Source: Arthrobacter sp. Alg241-R88 (GTDB lineage Bacteria > Actinomycetota > Actinomycetes > Actinomycetales > Micrococcaceae). Taken from it: a DNA stretch of 64,000 nucleotides. Shown here piece after piece: positions 15,784 to 24,578 of the stretch. The notes beneath the pieces were generated by a model, which saw nothing but the letters and a program-made list of their open reading frames with translations, did not search any database and had not been told where the DNA came from. The position numbers and the translations under genes are program-made. The stretch spans positions 62,001 through 126,000 of the forward strand of contig NZ_UNRG01000005.1 in assembly GCF_900537115.1 (NCBI RefSeq), given 5' to 3'. Every line of letters starts with the position of its first letter. Position 1 is the first letter of the stretch.

Positions 15784-17196
15784 TCAGTCGATGAGCACCG
15801 GCTGCTTGTCACCGTCCGAAGATTCGACGCCCGGCCGGGCGTCCCGCTTCCGGTGGTTCAGCCAACACCCCACAGCAAGAACCGCCACGAGTCCGAAAGT
15901 GCTCAGGAGCTGGGGACGGGAGTCCTCGCCGATGAAGCCCACCGTGAAGATCGCCGCGAGGATGAGCAGGCCAAAGCACGTGAGCCACGGGAAACCGGGC
16001 ATCCGCAGGGGAAGCTCTGTTCCCTCCCGGTCGGCGCGGAGGCGCAGCGCGAGCTGGGCCAGGAGCGCTGACGTCCACACCAGCAGGCAGGTGGAGCCCA
16101 CGATGTTCAGCAGGACGCCAAGGACCATCTCGGGGAAAGCCAGTTCCAGCACCACCGTGACCACGCCAAATGCGACACTGGCCAGGACTGCGACCACCGG
16201 CACCCGCGCCTTGGACACCGAAGCAAGCAGCCGTGGTGCTTCGCCCCGCTCCGCGAGGGAGTACGCCATCCGGGAGGCACCGTAGAGGTTGGCATTGAGC
16301 GCGGAGAGCAATGCTGCGACAGCCACCAGGGTGATGGCGGTGGCTGCGCCGGGCATTCCGGCGGCCTCCAGCACGGCGGCGAACGGGCTCTTCAGCCCCT
16401 CCGAACCCACCGGAACCACGGCCGCGATGATGAAGATGGCACCGATGTAGAACACCAGGATGCGCCACAGCACCGTCCGGACTGCCTTCTTCACACTCCG
16501 GGCCGGCTCAGCGGTCTCGGCTGCCGCCACGGACACAATTTCGGTGCCGCCGAACGCGAAGGCCACCACGAAGAGTGCCGTGGCAATCCCCGCAAATCCG
16601 CTCGGCGCGAAGCCGTCGCCCATAAAGTTGGACAGGCCCGGCGACTGGACGCCCGGCAGCCAGCCGAAGAGCAGGGCAGCGCCCACAGCCAGGAACGCGA
16701 CGATTGCCGCCACCTTGAGCAGGGCGAACCAGAACTCGAACTCCCCGAAATTTTTCACACTGGTCAGGTTCACGGCGGTGAGCACCACAATGAACACGAA
16801 GGCCATCAGCCACACCGGCAACGCCGGGAAGATGGTGGCCAGCAGGCCTGCCGCACCGAGCGCTTCGGCCGCGATGACCACCACGAGCTGAATCCACCAC
16901 AGCCAGCCCACCGTGGCGCCGGCCACCGGCCCGTAGGCCTTGGCGGTGTAAACGGAGAAGGCACCACTGTCCGGGTTGGCGGCGGCCATCTCGCCGAGGG
17001 CCCACATCACCAGGATGATGAGCGTGCCGGCCACGAGGTAGGAGATCAGCACGGCCGGGCCGGCCGCCTGGATGCCGGCCCCGGAGCCGATGAAAAGGCC
17101 CGCGCCGATGGCGCTTCCGAGGCCCATCATCGTGAGCTGGCGGGGTTTGAGGGCCGCGCCGAGTGCGCGGGCAGACGTCTTTGTCTGTTGTTCCAT
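15784..17196 (-). CDS. APC-superfamily amino-acid permease
   Basis: 470 aa, about twelve hydrophobic segments. The N-terminus has the family signature MMGLGSAIGAGLFIGSG, where the amino-acid carboxylate is bound, and a conserved ALGEMAAANPDSGAFSVY stretch, as in GabP/AAT-type permeases. The ATG has AGAGGA 6 bases upstream. An aminotransferase gene starts its transcript 5' of this one on the same strand, 42 bp away, so the two are probably co-transcribed for uptake and transamination of an amino acid. The substrate cannot be read from sequence. Unrelated by position to the broken permease at 3139-3684. Confidence 0.9.
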   Translation of the reverse strand: MEQQTKTSARALGAALKPRQLTMMGLGSAIGAGLFIGSGAGIQAAGPAVLISYLVAGTLIILVMWALGEMAAANPDSGAFSVYTAKAYGPVAGATVGWLWWIQLVVVIAAEALGAAGLLATIFPALPVWLMAFVFIVVLTAVNLTSVKNFGEFEFWFALLKVAAIVAFLAVGAALLFGWLPGVQSPGLSNFMGDGFAPSGFAGIATALFVVAFAFGGTEIVSVAAAETAEPARSVKKAVRTVLWRILVFYIGAIFIIAAVVPVGSEGLKSPFAAVLEAAGMPGAATAITLVAVAALLSALNANLYGASRMAYSLAERGEAPRLLASVSKARVPVVAVLASVAFGVVTVVLELAFPEMVLGVLLNIVGSTCLLVWTSALLAQLALRLRADREGTELPLRMPGFPWLTCFGLLILAAIFTVGFIGEDSRPQLLSTFGLVAVLAVGCWLNHRKRDARPGVESSDGDKQPVLID

Positions 17197-17238
17197 GGGG
17201 ATTCCTCTAGTTAGTAGGTGGAACGGAGTAGTAAGGGA

Positions 17239-18348
17239 TCAGAGAATGGTCAGGGATGCGTGGGCTTCCAGGAGCCGGAGCACGCGGTCGTTTGAGGCGG
17301 CGTCGGCAACGGTGATCCGCACGCCGTCGTCCTGGTACGCCCGCACCAGGATGCCCGCGCCGTCGAACGCGTCGACAAGCCTTGCCCGGAGCTCGTCATC
17401 GGCACGGATCCATAGAAAATTGCCTTGGCTGGGCTGCAGTTTCCAGCCCTGGGCTGCCAGCTGCGAGGCCATCCGTTCGCGCTCCTGCTTCACGACGGCG
17501 ACCCGCGCCTCCATCTCCTCCCCCGCGTCCAGCGAAGCGACCGCAGCCTTCTGGGCCAGCGCGCTCACCGAGAAGGGCAGGGCGGTCCGGCGCAGCCCCT
17601 CAGCAATGGCCGGCGCCGCCACGGCGTACCCCACGCGCAGCCCGGCGAGCCCGTAGGCCTTCGAGAAGGTCCGCAGGATGCAGACGTTCGGGTACTCGCG
17701 GTAGAGCTCCAAGGAGTCGGGCCCGCTGCCCGCTTCGGCGTACTCCACGTAGGCCTCGTCGATCACCACGAGGATGTCGGAGCGGACGGCGTGCAGGAAA
17801 GCCTCGACGCGGTCGTGGCTGATCGGCACGCCGGTGGGATTGTTGGGGGTGCAGAGCAGGATGACTTTGGTGCGCTCGGTGACGGCCGCGGCCATGGCGT
17901 CGAGGTCGTGGCCCTCGGCGTCGTCCAGCGGGATGCGGACCGGCCGGGCCCCTGCCAACTCCACCAGGATGGGGTAGGCCTCGAAGGAGCGCCACGCGAA
18001 GATCACCTCATCCCCGGCGTCGCACAGTCCGGTGATGATCTGCTGGAGGACGCCCACGCTGCCCGGTCCCACCGCCACCTCCCCTGCAGTGACGCCGAGG
18101 TGGCTGGCAAGCCGTTCGCGGAGTTCGACGGCGGCCGCGTCAGGGTAGCGGTTCATGCTACCGGCTGCTGCGGCCACCGCGGCGGCGGCAGCGGGCAGCG
18201 GCTCGTAATGGCTTTCGTTGCTGGCGAGGGCTGCGATGTCCGTGCCGGCGCTGCGCCTGCCCGGGACGTAGGACGGAAGGCCGGTCACCGCGTCACGAAG
18301 GGTGGGGCGCGCGGTGTCCGGTGAAGTCCGGAACTGAGTGATGATCAT
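17239..18348 (-). CDS. PLP-dependent aminotransferase, HisC/aromatic type
   Basis: 369 aa, class I/II fold. The N-terminal part has ALASNESHYEPLPAA, the middle TPNNPTGVPI and VIDEAYVEY, and RTFSKAYGLAGLRVGY carries the Lys that forms the Schiff base with pyridoxal phosphate. Length and motifs match histidinol-phosphate/aromatic aminotransferases. The neighbours (permease downstream, divergent Lrp-type regulator and ThDP enzyme) argue for amino-acid breakdown rather than histidine synthesis. There is no clear ribosome-binding site; the ATG lies inside one of two GATCATGA repeats. Confidence 0.85.
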   Translation of the reverse strand: MIITQFRTSPDTARPTLRDAVTGLPSYVPGRRSAGTDIAALASNESHYEPLPAAAAAVAAAAGSMNRYPDAAAVELRERLASHLGVTAGEVAVGPGSVGVLQQIITGLCDAGDEVIFAWRSFEAYPILVELAGARPVRIPLDDAEGHDLDAMAAAVTERTKVILLCTPNNPTGVPISHDRVEAFLHAVRSDILVVIDEAYVEYAEAGSGPDSLELYREYPNVCILRTFSKAYGLAGLRVGYAVAAPAIAEGLRRTALPFSVSALAQKAAVASLDAGEEMEARVAVVKQERERMASQLAAQGWKLQPSQGNFLWIRADDELRARLVDAFDGAGILVRAYQDDGVRITVADAASNDRVLRLLEAHASLTIL

Positions 18349-18363
18349 GAGGACCGATCATGA
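18343..18363. promoter_or_regulatory. direct repeat in the aminotransferase/Lrp divergent promoter
   Basis: GATCATGA at 18343-18350 and again at 18356-18363, one overlapping the aminotransferase start. Position between a catabolic operon and the Lrp gene makes it a candidate Lrp site. Confidence 0.3.
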
Positions 18364-18441
18364 TTGTGATCCGGCGCACATTGCAAGATACGCTCATGCC
18401 ATTGGGACTTCTGCTCAACTTCTACTGCTTGTGGTGAAAAT

Positions 18442-18972
18442 ATGACCATCGTGAACTCTCGTACCCTGGATTCCCTCGACGGCCGGATCATCCTGGCCCT
18501 CGACAAGGATCCGGAAGCCAGCGCCCTGGCACTCTCCCGGACGCTCGGCGTCGCACGGAACACTGTCCACGCCCGGCTGGCACGGCTCGAGCGCAGCGGC
18601 GCGCTTCGCTCCTTCAGCCGAAGGCTGGACCCCGCCGCCCTCGGTTATGACCTGATGGCCTTCCTCTCGCTGGCCATCAGCCAGACGCGGGCGGGTGCGG
18701 TGGAAGACGGACTCGCGGCCATCCCGGAGGTGATCGAGGTGCACGCCACCACCGGCGACGCGGACCTGATGGCCAAGGTGGTGGCCCGGAGCACGGCCGA
18801 CCTTTACCGCATCACCAACCAGATCCTAGCCATCGACGGGATCCAGCGGACCAGCACCGCCATTTCGGTGGTGGAACTCATGCCGCCCCGCTACGACGGC
18901 CTCCTGGCCCGGCTGTCCCAGCAGGAATCCCAGGCTGCAGATGAAACAGCGGGTGACGCACGCCACAAGTAG
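18442..18972 (+). CDS. Lrp/AsnC-family transcriptional regulator
   Basis: 176 aa. The N-terminal winged helix (LDGRIILALDKDPEAS..ALSRTLGVARNTVHARLARLERSG) is followed by the RAM ligand-binding/oligomerisation domain with the usual VIEVHATTGDADLMAKV core. Lrp-type proteins sense amino acids and commonly control the divergent transporter or enzyme gene. Here that would be the aminotransferase-permease pair on the left and possibly the ThDP enzyme on the right. Translation starts with weak Shine-Dalgarno pairing (GGTG). Confidence 0.9.
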   Translation: MTIVNSRTLDSLDGRIILALDKDPEASALALSRTLGVARNTVHARLARLERSGALRSFSRRLDPAALGYDLMAFLSLAISQTRAGAVEDGLAAIPEVIEVHATTGDADLMAKVVARSTADLYRITNQILAIDGIQRTSTAISVVELMPPRYDGLLARLSQQESQAADETAGDARHK

Positions 18973-19065
18973 GCACATTTTCAGTTCCTCCTGCTCTCAC
19001 TGCCAAAAATCCCACTCCAGGACAGCTCTATTGCTTATCTGAGCCGCGGCTCGCAAGCTTCCTGC

Positions 19066-20724
19066 ATGACCACTCTCACTGTCTCCGGCCGCGTGGCGCA
19101 GGTTCTCAGCAGCTACCTCAGCGATGTCTTCGGCGTTATGGGCAACGGCAACGTCTACTTCCTGGACGCCGCCGAGAAGTTGGGCCTCCGCTTCTCCCCC
19201 GTCCGCCATGAAGGCGCAGCCATCGCCGCCGCCGACGCCTACTACCGGACATCCGGACGGCTCGCAGCGGGCACCACCACCTACGGCCCCGGCTACACCA
19301 ACGCCCTCACCGCCCTCGCCGAGGCAGTCCAGGCGCAGATCCCCGTCGTGCTCGTCACCGGGGACGCGCCAAGCAGCGGCGCCCGGCCGCAGGACGTGGA
19401 CCAGGCGGCCATCGCCGCCGGCCTCGGTGCAGCCACCTTCACCGTCACCCGCGACGCCGCAGGCTCCATCACACAGCAGGCGGTGGAGTACGCACTCACC
19501 AAGCGCACCGCCGTCGTTATTGCCATTCCCTACGACCTCGCGGCTCTCGAAGCTGCGGACGAGGAGCTCCCCGAGCTGCCGGCAGCAAAGGTGACGGACG
19601 ACGTCGACGGCGGGCTTGGGCAGGCAGCCCGCCTGCTGGCCGGGGCGAAGCGGCCGCTGATCCTGGCCGGCCGCGGTGCGCACCTCGCCGGCGCCGAGCC
19701 GGAGCTCCGGAAGCTCGCCGACCGGCTCGGCGCACTGACCGCCGGAACCGCCCTGGCGCTCAACCTTCTCAATGGCGAGGGGTACCTGGGCGTGGCCGGC
19801 GGTTTCGGCACCGACACCGCGGCGGGCCTCATGGGCGAGGCCGACGTGGTCCTGGTGGCCGGGGCGAGCCTGAGCCCCTTCACCATGCGGTTCGGGCACC
19901 TGCTCGGCCCGGACAGCACGGTCATCCAGATCGACACCGCCCTGCAGCCGACCAACCCGCGGGTGGACCTGTTCGTCAGCGCGGACGTGAAGTGCGCTGC
20001 GGAACGTCTCCTTTGTCTTCTGGAAGACAGGGCTGCGGCGGAAGGCTGGCGGGCGGAAGCCCGGAAGCGCCTGGCCGAAGGATCGGCCCACCACCCGGGC
20101 TCGGACGAGACCCCGGACGGCCGGCTGGATCCGCGCTCCCTCGCCACCGCACTGAATGCCGTGCTGCCGGAGCGCCGCACGGTGGTTCAGGACGGCGGGC
20201 ACTTCATCGGCTGGGCACCCATGTACTGGAACATCCCGCGGCCGCAGGACCTGGTGATGGTGGGGACCGCCTTCCAGTCCATTGGGCTGGGACTTGCGAG
20301 CGCCGTCGGGGCAGCCCGTGCATTGGAGGACGGCCGCACCCTGGTGCTGGCGTCCGGCGACGGCGGTTTCCTGATGGGCCTGGCCGACCTCGAATCGCTG
20401 ATCGGCACGGCGAAGAGCGCCGTCGTGGTGATCTACAACGACGCCGCCTACGGGGCGGAGATCCATCAGTACGGTTCCCAGGGCCTGACCGAAAAGCCCA
20501 TGCTGATCCCCGAGGTGGACTTCAGCGGCGTCGCCCGGGCACTGGGAGCTGAGTCGGCAGTCATCCGATCGCTGGCGGACCTGTCCGCGCTTACGGAGTG
20601 GATCGACGCCGGCGCGAAGGGAACCTTCGTGGCCGACTGCCGGATCACGTCGAGTGTCCGTGCGCCGTGGCTCAGCGAGTGGATGAACGCCAAGGAGGCG
20701 GCGAAGGTGGCGGTGGCCGGCTGA
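19066..20724 (+). CDS. thiamine-diphosphate-dependent enzyme (acetolactate synthase/2-oxoacid decarboxylase family)
   Basis: 552 aa with the three-part fold of the family: an N-terminal Pyr domain with the catalytic Glu in RHEGAAIAAADAY (E49), a central NAD-like domain, and a C-terminal PP domain with GDGGFLMGLADLESL followed by VVVIYNDAAYG, the Mg-ThDP motif. In the context of a permease, aminotransferase and Lrp regulator it may decarboxylate the 2-oxoacid formed by transamination. An acetolactate-synthase-like carboligase is the alternative; there is no small regulatory subunit gene nearby. No strong ribosome-binding site is seen. Confidence 0.85.
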   Translation: MTTLTVSGRVAQVLSSYLSDVFGVMGNGNVYFLDAAEKLGLRFSPVRHEGAAIAAADAYYRTSGRLAAGTTTYGPGYTNALTALAEAVQAQIPVVLVTGDAPSSGARPQDVDQAAIAAGLGAATFTVTRDAAGSITQQAVEYALTKRTAVVIAIPYDLAALEAADEELPELPAAKVTDDVDGGLGQAARLLAGAKRPLILAGRGAHLAGAEPELRKLADRLGALTAGTALALNLLNGEGYLGVAGGFGTDTAAGLMGEADVVLVAGASLSPFTMRFGHLLGPDSTVIQIDTALQPTNPRVDLFVSADVKCAAERLLCLLEDRAAAEGWRAEARKRLAEGSAHHPGSDETPDGRLDPRSLATALNAVLPERRTVVQDGGHFIGWAPMYWNIPRPQDLVMVGTAFQSIGLGLASAVGAARALEDGRTLVLASGDGGFLMGLADLESLIGTAKSAVVVIYNDAAYGAEIHQYGSQGLTEKPMLIPEVDFSGVARALGAESAVIRSLADLSALTEWIDAGAKGTFVADCRITSSVRAPWLSEWMNAKEAAKVAVAG

Positions 20725-20810
20725 CCTCCACCCAATCGGACCCAGGCCGCGGGCCGTCGCAACCGGCCGCCACAATTCCCTGCTGCACAAGTGGACTCTT
20801 CACAACAACA

Positions 20811-20836
20811 AAGCCCCCGGCGTAAGCCGGGGGCTT
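20811..20836. terminator. rho-independent terminator
   Basis: Perfect 11-bp stem AAGCCCCCGGC / GCCGGGGGCTT with a GTAA loop, between the converging ThDP-enzyme and DUF4190-protein genes. Confidence 0.85.
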
Positions 20837-20855
20837 CGTACTTTCGCGGTGGGTA

Positions 20856-21752
20856 TTACTGAACGGCGACGAATACCTTGTCGCCGAGCATGCCCGGCCT
20901 GACGGCGAGAACGCCCTGGCCAGCTGTGGCGGTCGGAACTGCGAAGGCAATGTTGCCGGTTGTGGTGCCGTTTGTGTACAGCGTCCCCGTGGAGTCGAAA
21001 GCCTCGGGTGCAACAGCAATCCTGTCGAATGTATTCACCGTTGTGCCCTCTGCTGTTACGTATTCGACAGACACGAAGCCTGGCGTTTGCCCGTTGGGGT
21101 CATCGCCAATGTAGGTAGTGGAGTAGTTCACGAGAATATACTCCGAACCATCACCGGGCGGATCGTTGAATTGATTTACCGCCACAACCGCATCCGTGGC
21201 AGCGAGGGTCACCGAGTTGATCACAACGCGCCAGTCGTCAGATTCGATAACCGAGCCAATTGGGTGGGGACTTTCGCGGGTTCCCGCCGCTGCGGCCGCG
21301 GAGTTATTCTCCGCTGCCGCAGGTGAGTTGTTGGACGGCTGGGCAACCGTGGTGTCGCCGCTGCCAAAGGCGTTGTCGAACGACGTCGAGACGACAGAAA
21401 GGAACACGAGGACTCCTACGATTGTTCCCACAACCGAGAGGATCAGGGCGGTGATGCCCATTCCTTTGGGCTTGTCCTTGAGGAACAGGGAAACGAGAGC
21501 CAGGATAAATGCGATCGGCAGGAGTATCCAACCAACGATCAAAGCTCCCGGAACACAGGCGAAGATGAACCCGAGCACCGCAGTTATGAGCGCGATGAGC
21601 CCTAGGACATTGCGCGGTTTTTTCGACTTCGTGGGCTGGGGCAGTAGCGTCTGTGTCGGCGCTCCATAGGCAGGCTGCGTGAGAGGTGATTGATTTGGCT
21701 GATGGGGCGCAGTCTGCTGTGAGCTCGCCCCAGGAAGCTCTGGTGTTGTCAT
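20856..21752 (-). CDS. membrane protein with DUF4190-like and DUF4352-like domains
   Basis: 298 aa. A Gln/Pro-rich cytoplasmic N-terminus (about 1-45) precedes three hydrophobic helices (about 48-125) of DUF4190 type. A Ser/Asn/Ala linker leads to an extracellular C-terminal beta domain (about 165-298; GSVIESDDWRVVINSV, YILVNYSTTYIG) of DUF4352/telomeric-repeat-like immunoglobulin type. This architecture is common and uncharacterised in actinobacteria. There is no operon partner, and no good ribosome-binding site precedes the ATG. Confidence 0.75.
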   Translation of the reverse strand: MTTPELPGASSQQTAPHQPNQSPLTQPAYGAPTQTLLPQPTKSKKPRNVLGLIALITAVLGFIFACVPGALIVGWILLPIAFILALVSLFLKDKPKGMGITALILSVVGTIVGVLVFLSVVSTSFDNAFGSGDTTVAQPSNNSPAAAENNSAAAAAGTRESPHPIGSVIESDDWRVVINSVTLAATDAVVAVNQFNDPPGDGSEYILVNYSTTYIGDDPNGQTPGFVSVEYVTAEGTTVNTFDRIAVAPEAFDSTGTLYTNGTTTGNIAFAVPTATAGQGVLAVRPGMLGDKVFVAVQ

Positions 21753-22067
21753 GGGTAAAACTATGACAGATGGAAAATTCCCATTTTTATTGTTGCAGCA
21801 TCCTCAATTATGTGCTTTTGCCCGGAAATCTCCCGGATAACCGGGAATGTGTTCAAACCGTCCGTTTAGCCGGCCAGATTATTGGGGGAATAATATAGGA
21901 AGAAACTGTGCATTTCTTGATCCTATCTTCAGGCTCTTTACGGGAAAGCGCGTTTTCGCTTGGCATATGCGATGCGGGCAGCATGCAGGAAAACCGATGC
22001 TGAAGGATTGGGCTTTAGCGGTGCCCAGGCACGGAACGGGACCATCGACCTGGACGTTGACTTGGGT
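21753..22067. other. AT-rich divergent intergenic region
   Basis: Between the DUF4352 protein and the DM13 protein. No gene supported, though the DM13 frame is open from about 21960. Contains GGAAATCTCCCGG-like inverted sequence near 21820 and AT-rich promoter-like stretches near 21770 and 21885. Confidence 0.4.
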
Positions 22068-22616
22068 ATGAGGAAGCGCGTTGTGGTCCCGGCCGTGCTG
22101 CTCGTGGCTGTCATCGCATTCGCTGTGGGACTGTACCTGTTCCAGCCGTGGCGCATCTTCACCAGCTCAACCGTGGTGGAGGATATTCCAGCCGTTGCCA
22201 CGCCTGCAGCCACGCCTGCCATCGGGTCGCTGGAGCCCTCGGCAGCGCCTCCCGCCGTCGCCGTTCCGCGTGAGCTGGCAACAGGCCAGCTCATCAGCCA
22301 TGAACATACCAGCTCGGGAGCGGTGAAGATCCTCGAGCTCCCCGACGGGAGCCGGATCCTCCGGTTCGAAGGCCTTGACACGTCCGATGGTCCTGACCTC
22401 CGCGTTTGGCTGACCGATGCTCCGGTTATTGAGGGATTGGCGGGCTGGCAGGTGTTCGATGACGGCGCCTACCTCGACCTGGGCGCGCTCAAAGCCAACA
22501 AAGGTGATCAGAACTATGACATCCCGGCCGCCACAGTGCTGGGAGACTACACCTCGGTCAGCATTTGGTGCGCCCGCTTCACTGTGTCCTTCGCCGCTGC
22601 CGAGCTGAACACCTAA
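22068..22616 (+). CDS. membrane-anchored DM13-domain protein
   Basis: 182 aa from the chosen ATG, which gives MRKR followed at once by a hydrophobic helix (about 5-25), as expected for an exported protein. The open frame continues upstream but adds an atypical hydrophilic N-terminus. After a Pro/Ala linker comes a DM13 domain (about 80-182): SGAVKILELPDGSRILRFE, GPDLRVWLTDA, YLDLGALK, and SVSIWCARFTVSFA with the conserved Cys. DM13 is a predicted redox or haem-binding extracellular domain. Followed by a strong hairpin, so probably transcribed alone. Confidence 0.75.
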   Translation: MRKRVVVPAVLLVAVIAFAVGLYLFQPWRIFTSSTVVEDIPAVATPAATPAIGSLEPSAAPPAVAVPRELATGQLISHEHTSSGAVKILELPDGSRILRFEGLDTSDGPDLRVWLTDAPVIEGLAGWQVFDDGAYLDLGALKANKGDQNYDIPAATVLGDYTSVSIWCARFTVSFAAAELNT

Positions 22617-22641
22617 ATCGCGCTGCGGCTGGTCTTAACCG

Positions 22642-22677
22642 GCGGGCCGCCGTCGTAAATTTGCGACGGCGGCCCGC
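22642..22677. terminator. strong hairpin downstream of the DM13 gene
   Basis: Perfect 14-bp stem (GCGGGCCGCCGTCG and its complement) with an 8-base AT loop. It is the first half of an element repeated at 27902-27981. Confidence 0.75.
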
Positions 22678-22683
22678 TGGCCG

Positions 22684-22723
22684 GGTGCCAAACTCCCCTA
22701 CTATCCTGGGGCTTTACTGTCCT
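22684..22723. repeat. copy A of an intergenic 40-bp box
   Basis: Starts GGTGCCAAACTCCCCTACT and ends TTTACTGTCCT; 36 of 40 bases match copy B at 27942-27981. Both copies follow a GC-rich hairpin by 6-7 bases. TATAAT directly after copy A (22724-22729) lies 5 bases before the next ATG. Confidence 0.7.
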
Positions 22724-22734
22724 TATAATGAGCC

Positions 22735-23448
22735 ATGCCTGTGACCGGCCGAGTCGTTTCTGCCGCGGTGCTGCTCGTCGTTGGGGCAGGACTGGCGGTG
22801 TTGGCGGTGATGGTCCACTACGAATTCATGAGAATTTACGGCGATGTGAGCGGTACCGCGTTGGAGGGTCTCACGTGGGGGCTCACCGCAGGACCCGCCG
22901 GATTGGGGCTCGGCCTGGTCGCGGTGGTTGCCATGATCGGCTTCATGATCTCGACACGACGGTGGATGCGGCTGACAGCCGTGGCCATCCCGGTCCTCAT
23001 GCTGATCGGGATGTTCACTGTCACACCCGCAGCGCTGGGGCAGAAGTTGGAGAACCAATATGTTTCCGCTCCCCAATGCGTGGCCGAGAGCACGGCGGAG
23101 CCCATGGCCAGCGCAGACCGTGAGGCCCAGCAGGCGTTCGATTCCATCAGCCATATCGGCCATTTCAGCGGCGGCGGCATGAGTGGCGTCGGCGGTTGCA
23201 CCCGCTGGTTCAAGCTTTCTGGAGGCGGCGATGTATTGCAGCACTATCGGGCGGCACTGCCAGCGGCGGGCTGGGAAGTGGTGGAGGATGACGGGCGCCA
23301 CCTGAGGGCGCATCTTGATGGCCGGGCGTTCGACGTGATGCCCTGCCCCGGAGGCGGTGTCACCTGGGCGGGAAGCGACGACCAGCCTTCATACGGGCAG
23401 GGAAGGCCTGAGCTGACGGGCAACGAAATCTGTCCACACGACCTCTGA
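22735..23448 (+). CDS. membrane protein of unknown function
   Basis: 237 aa. Three hydrophobic helices in residues 5-105 (AAVLLVVGAGLAVLAVMV, the GLGLVAVVAMIGFMI region, and AIPVLMLIGMF) are followed by an extracellular part with four Cys residues (PQC, GGC, MPC, EIC) that could form disulfides. The C-terminal region (YRAALPAAGWEVVEDDGRHLRAH) resembles small lipoprotein-type alpha/beta domains. No family recognised. With TATAAT so close to the ATG and no Shine-Dalgarno sequence, the mRNA may be leaderless. Confidence 0.7.
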   Translation: MPVTGRVVSAAVLLVVGAGLAVLAVMVHYEFMRIYGDVSGTALEGLTWGLTAGPAGLGLGLVAVVAMIGFMISTRRWMRLTAVAIPVLMLIGMFTVTPAALGQKLENQYVSAPQCVAESTAEPMASADREAQQAFDSISHIGHFSGGGMSGVGGCTRWFKLSGGGDVLQHYRAALPAAGWEVVEDDGRHLRAHLDGRAFDVMPCPGGGVTWAGSDDQPSYGQGRPELTGNEICPHDL

Positions 23449-23616
23449 ACACAACATTTGGGTCGCCGGTTTGGGAAAAAGACCTTCCGCAAACGCTTAG
23501 GCTCTTCGCGAGCCGCAGCCGAAACCGGCTTGATAGCCGGCGCACCTGCCCGTGCGATGCGCCACTTCCCGTCCGGATCCGGAATAGCGATGCTCGGCCA
23601 TGCCGTTGTGGAAGGC

Positions 23617-24546
23617 ATGAAGGCAATCACTTACAACTCATACGGGAACCCGGACGTCCTCGAATACGGCGATCAGCCGATGCCAAAGGTCGGGCCAGGC
23701 ATGGTCCTGGTAAAGGTCAAGGCAGCAGCAGTGAATCCGGTGGACTGGAAGATCATGGCCGGTGGCCTGGACGCCGTCATGGACCTGCAGTTTCCCGCCA
23801 TCCCTGGCTGGGACGTAGCCGGGGTTGTGGAGTCGGTGGGGATCGATTCCCGACAGTTCAAACCGGGAGACGAGGTCATTTCCTATGCCCGCAAGGACTA
23901 CGTCCACGGTGGCAGCTTCGCGGAGTACATCGCGCTGCCGGAGCGGCTCCTGGCGCGGAAGCCTGCCTCGCTCGGGTGGAACGAGTCAGCGGGCCTGCCG
24001 CTCGCCGGCCTGACCGCCTACCAGGTCCTCAACCGGCTGGGCCTTGCAGCTGGCGAAACTGTGCTGATCCACGGTGGCGCCGGAGGCGTGGGCTCGATTG
24101 GCGTCCAGATCGCCGTGGCCATGGGCGCCACCGTCATTGCCACCGCCTCCGAGAAGAACCACGAGTTCCTCGGTTCCGTGGGTGCGGAGCCGGTTGCCTA
24201 CGGAGACGGGCTCGCAGGACGCGTCCGTGAACTGCGCCCTGACGGCGTGGACGTGGTTGCCGACTTCGTGGGAGGAAACCTCGAGGCAACGCTGGCCGTG
24301 CTGGCCGAAGGAGGCCGGCATGCATCCATCGCCGACAGTGACGTCGAACAGCACGGTGGGGACTGGATGTGGGTCAACCCGGTGGGCGCTGACCTGCAAA
24401 AACTCGCCGACCTGGTGGACAGCCGGAAGATCCGCGTTGAAGTTGCCGGAGTCTTCCCACTGGAGAAGGCCGCGGATGCCTTCCGCAGCAACATGGAGGG
24501 CCATACCCGCGGCAAGATCGTTGTAGCCGTAGACCAGAACTCCTAA
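23617..24546 (+). CDS. NADP-dependent MDR oxidoreductase (quinone-reductase type)
   Basis: 309 aa from the ATG giving MKAITYNSYGNPDVLEYGD, the normal family start; upstream frame extensions lack family similarity. It has the GroES-like N-terminal domain (VNPVDWKIMAGG, PGWDVAGVVESVG) and a Rossmann domain with LIHGGAGGVGSIGVQIAVAMGA. The zinc-ligand Cys residues of alcohol dehydrogenases are absent, so this is a zinc-free quinone oxidoreductase/enoyl-reductase-like member. GGAAGG lies very near the start. No operon partner; the next gene converges on it. Confidence 0.85.
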   Translation: MKAITYNSYGNPDVLEYGDQPMPKVGPGMVLVKVKAAAVNPVDWKIMAGGLDAVMDLQFPAIPGWDVAGVVESVGIDSRQFKPGDEVISYARKDYVHGGSFAEYIALPERLLARKPASLGWNESAGLPLAGLTAYQVLNRLGLAAGETVLIHGGAGGVGSIGVQIAVAMGATVIATASEKNHEFLGSVGAEPVAYGDGLAGRVRELRPDGVDVVADFVGGNLEATLAVLAEGGRHASIADSDVEQHGGDWMWVNPVGADLQKLADLVDSRKIRVEVAGVFPLEKAADAFRSNMEGHTRGKIVVAVDQNS

Positions 24547-24578
24547 CAGGCAGCTGGTTGACGAAGTACCTTCCCGCT

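Noticed and set aside
18997..20790. 597-codon minus-strand frame over the ThDP-enzyme gene
   Set aside because: Shadow frame of a GC-rich gene with clear ThDP motifs on the plus strand.
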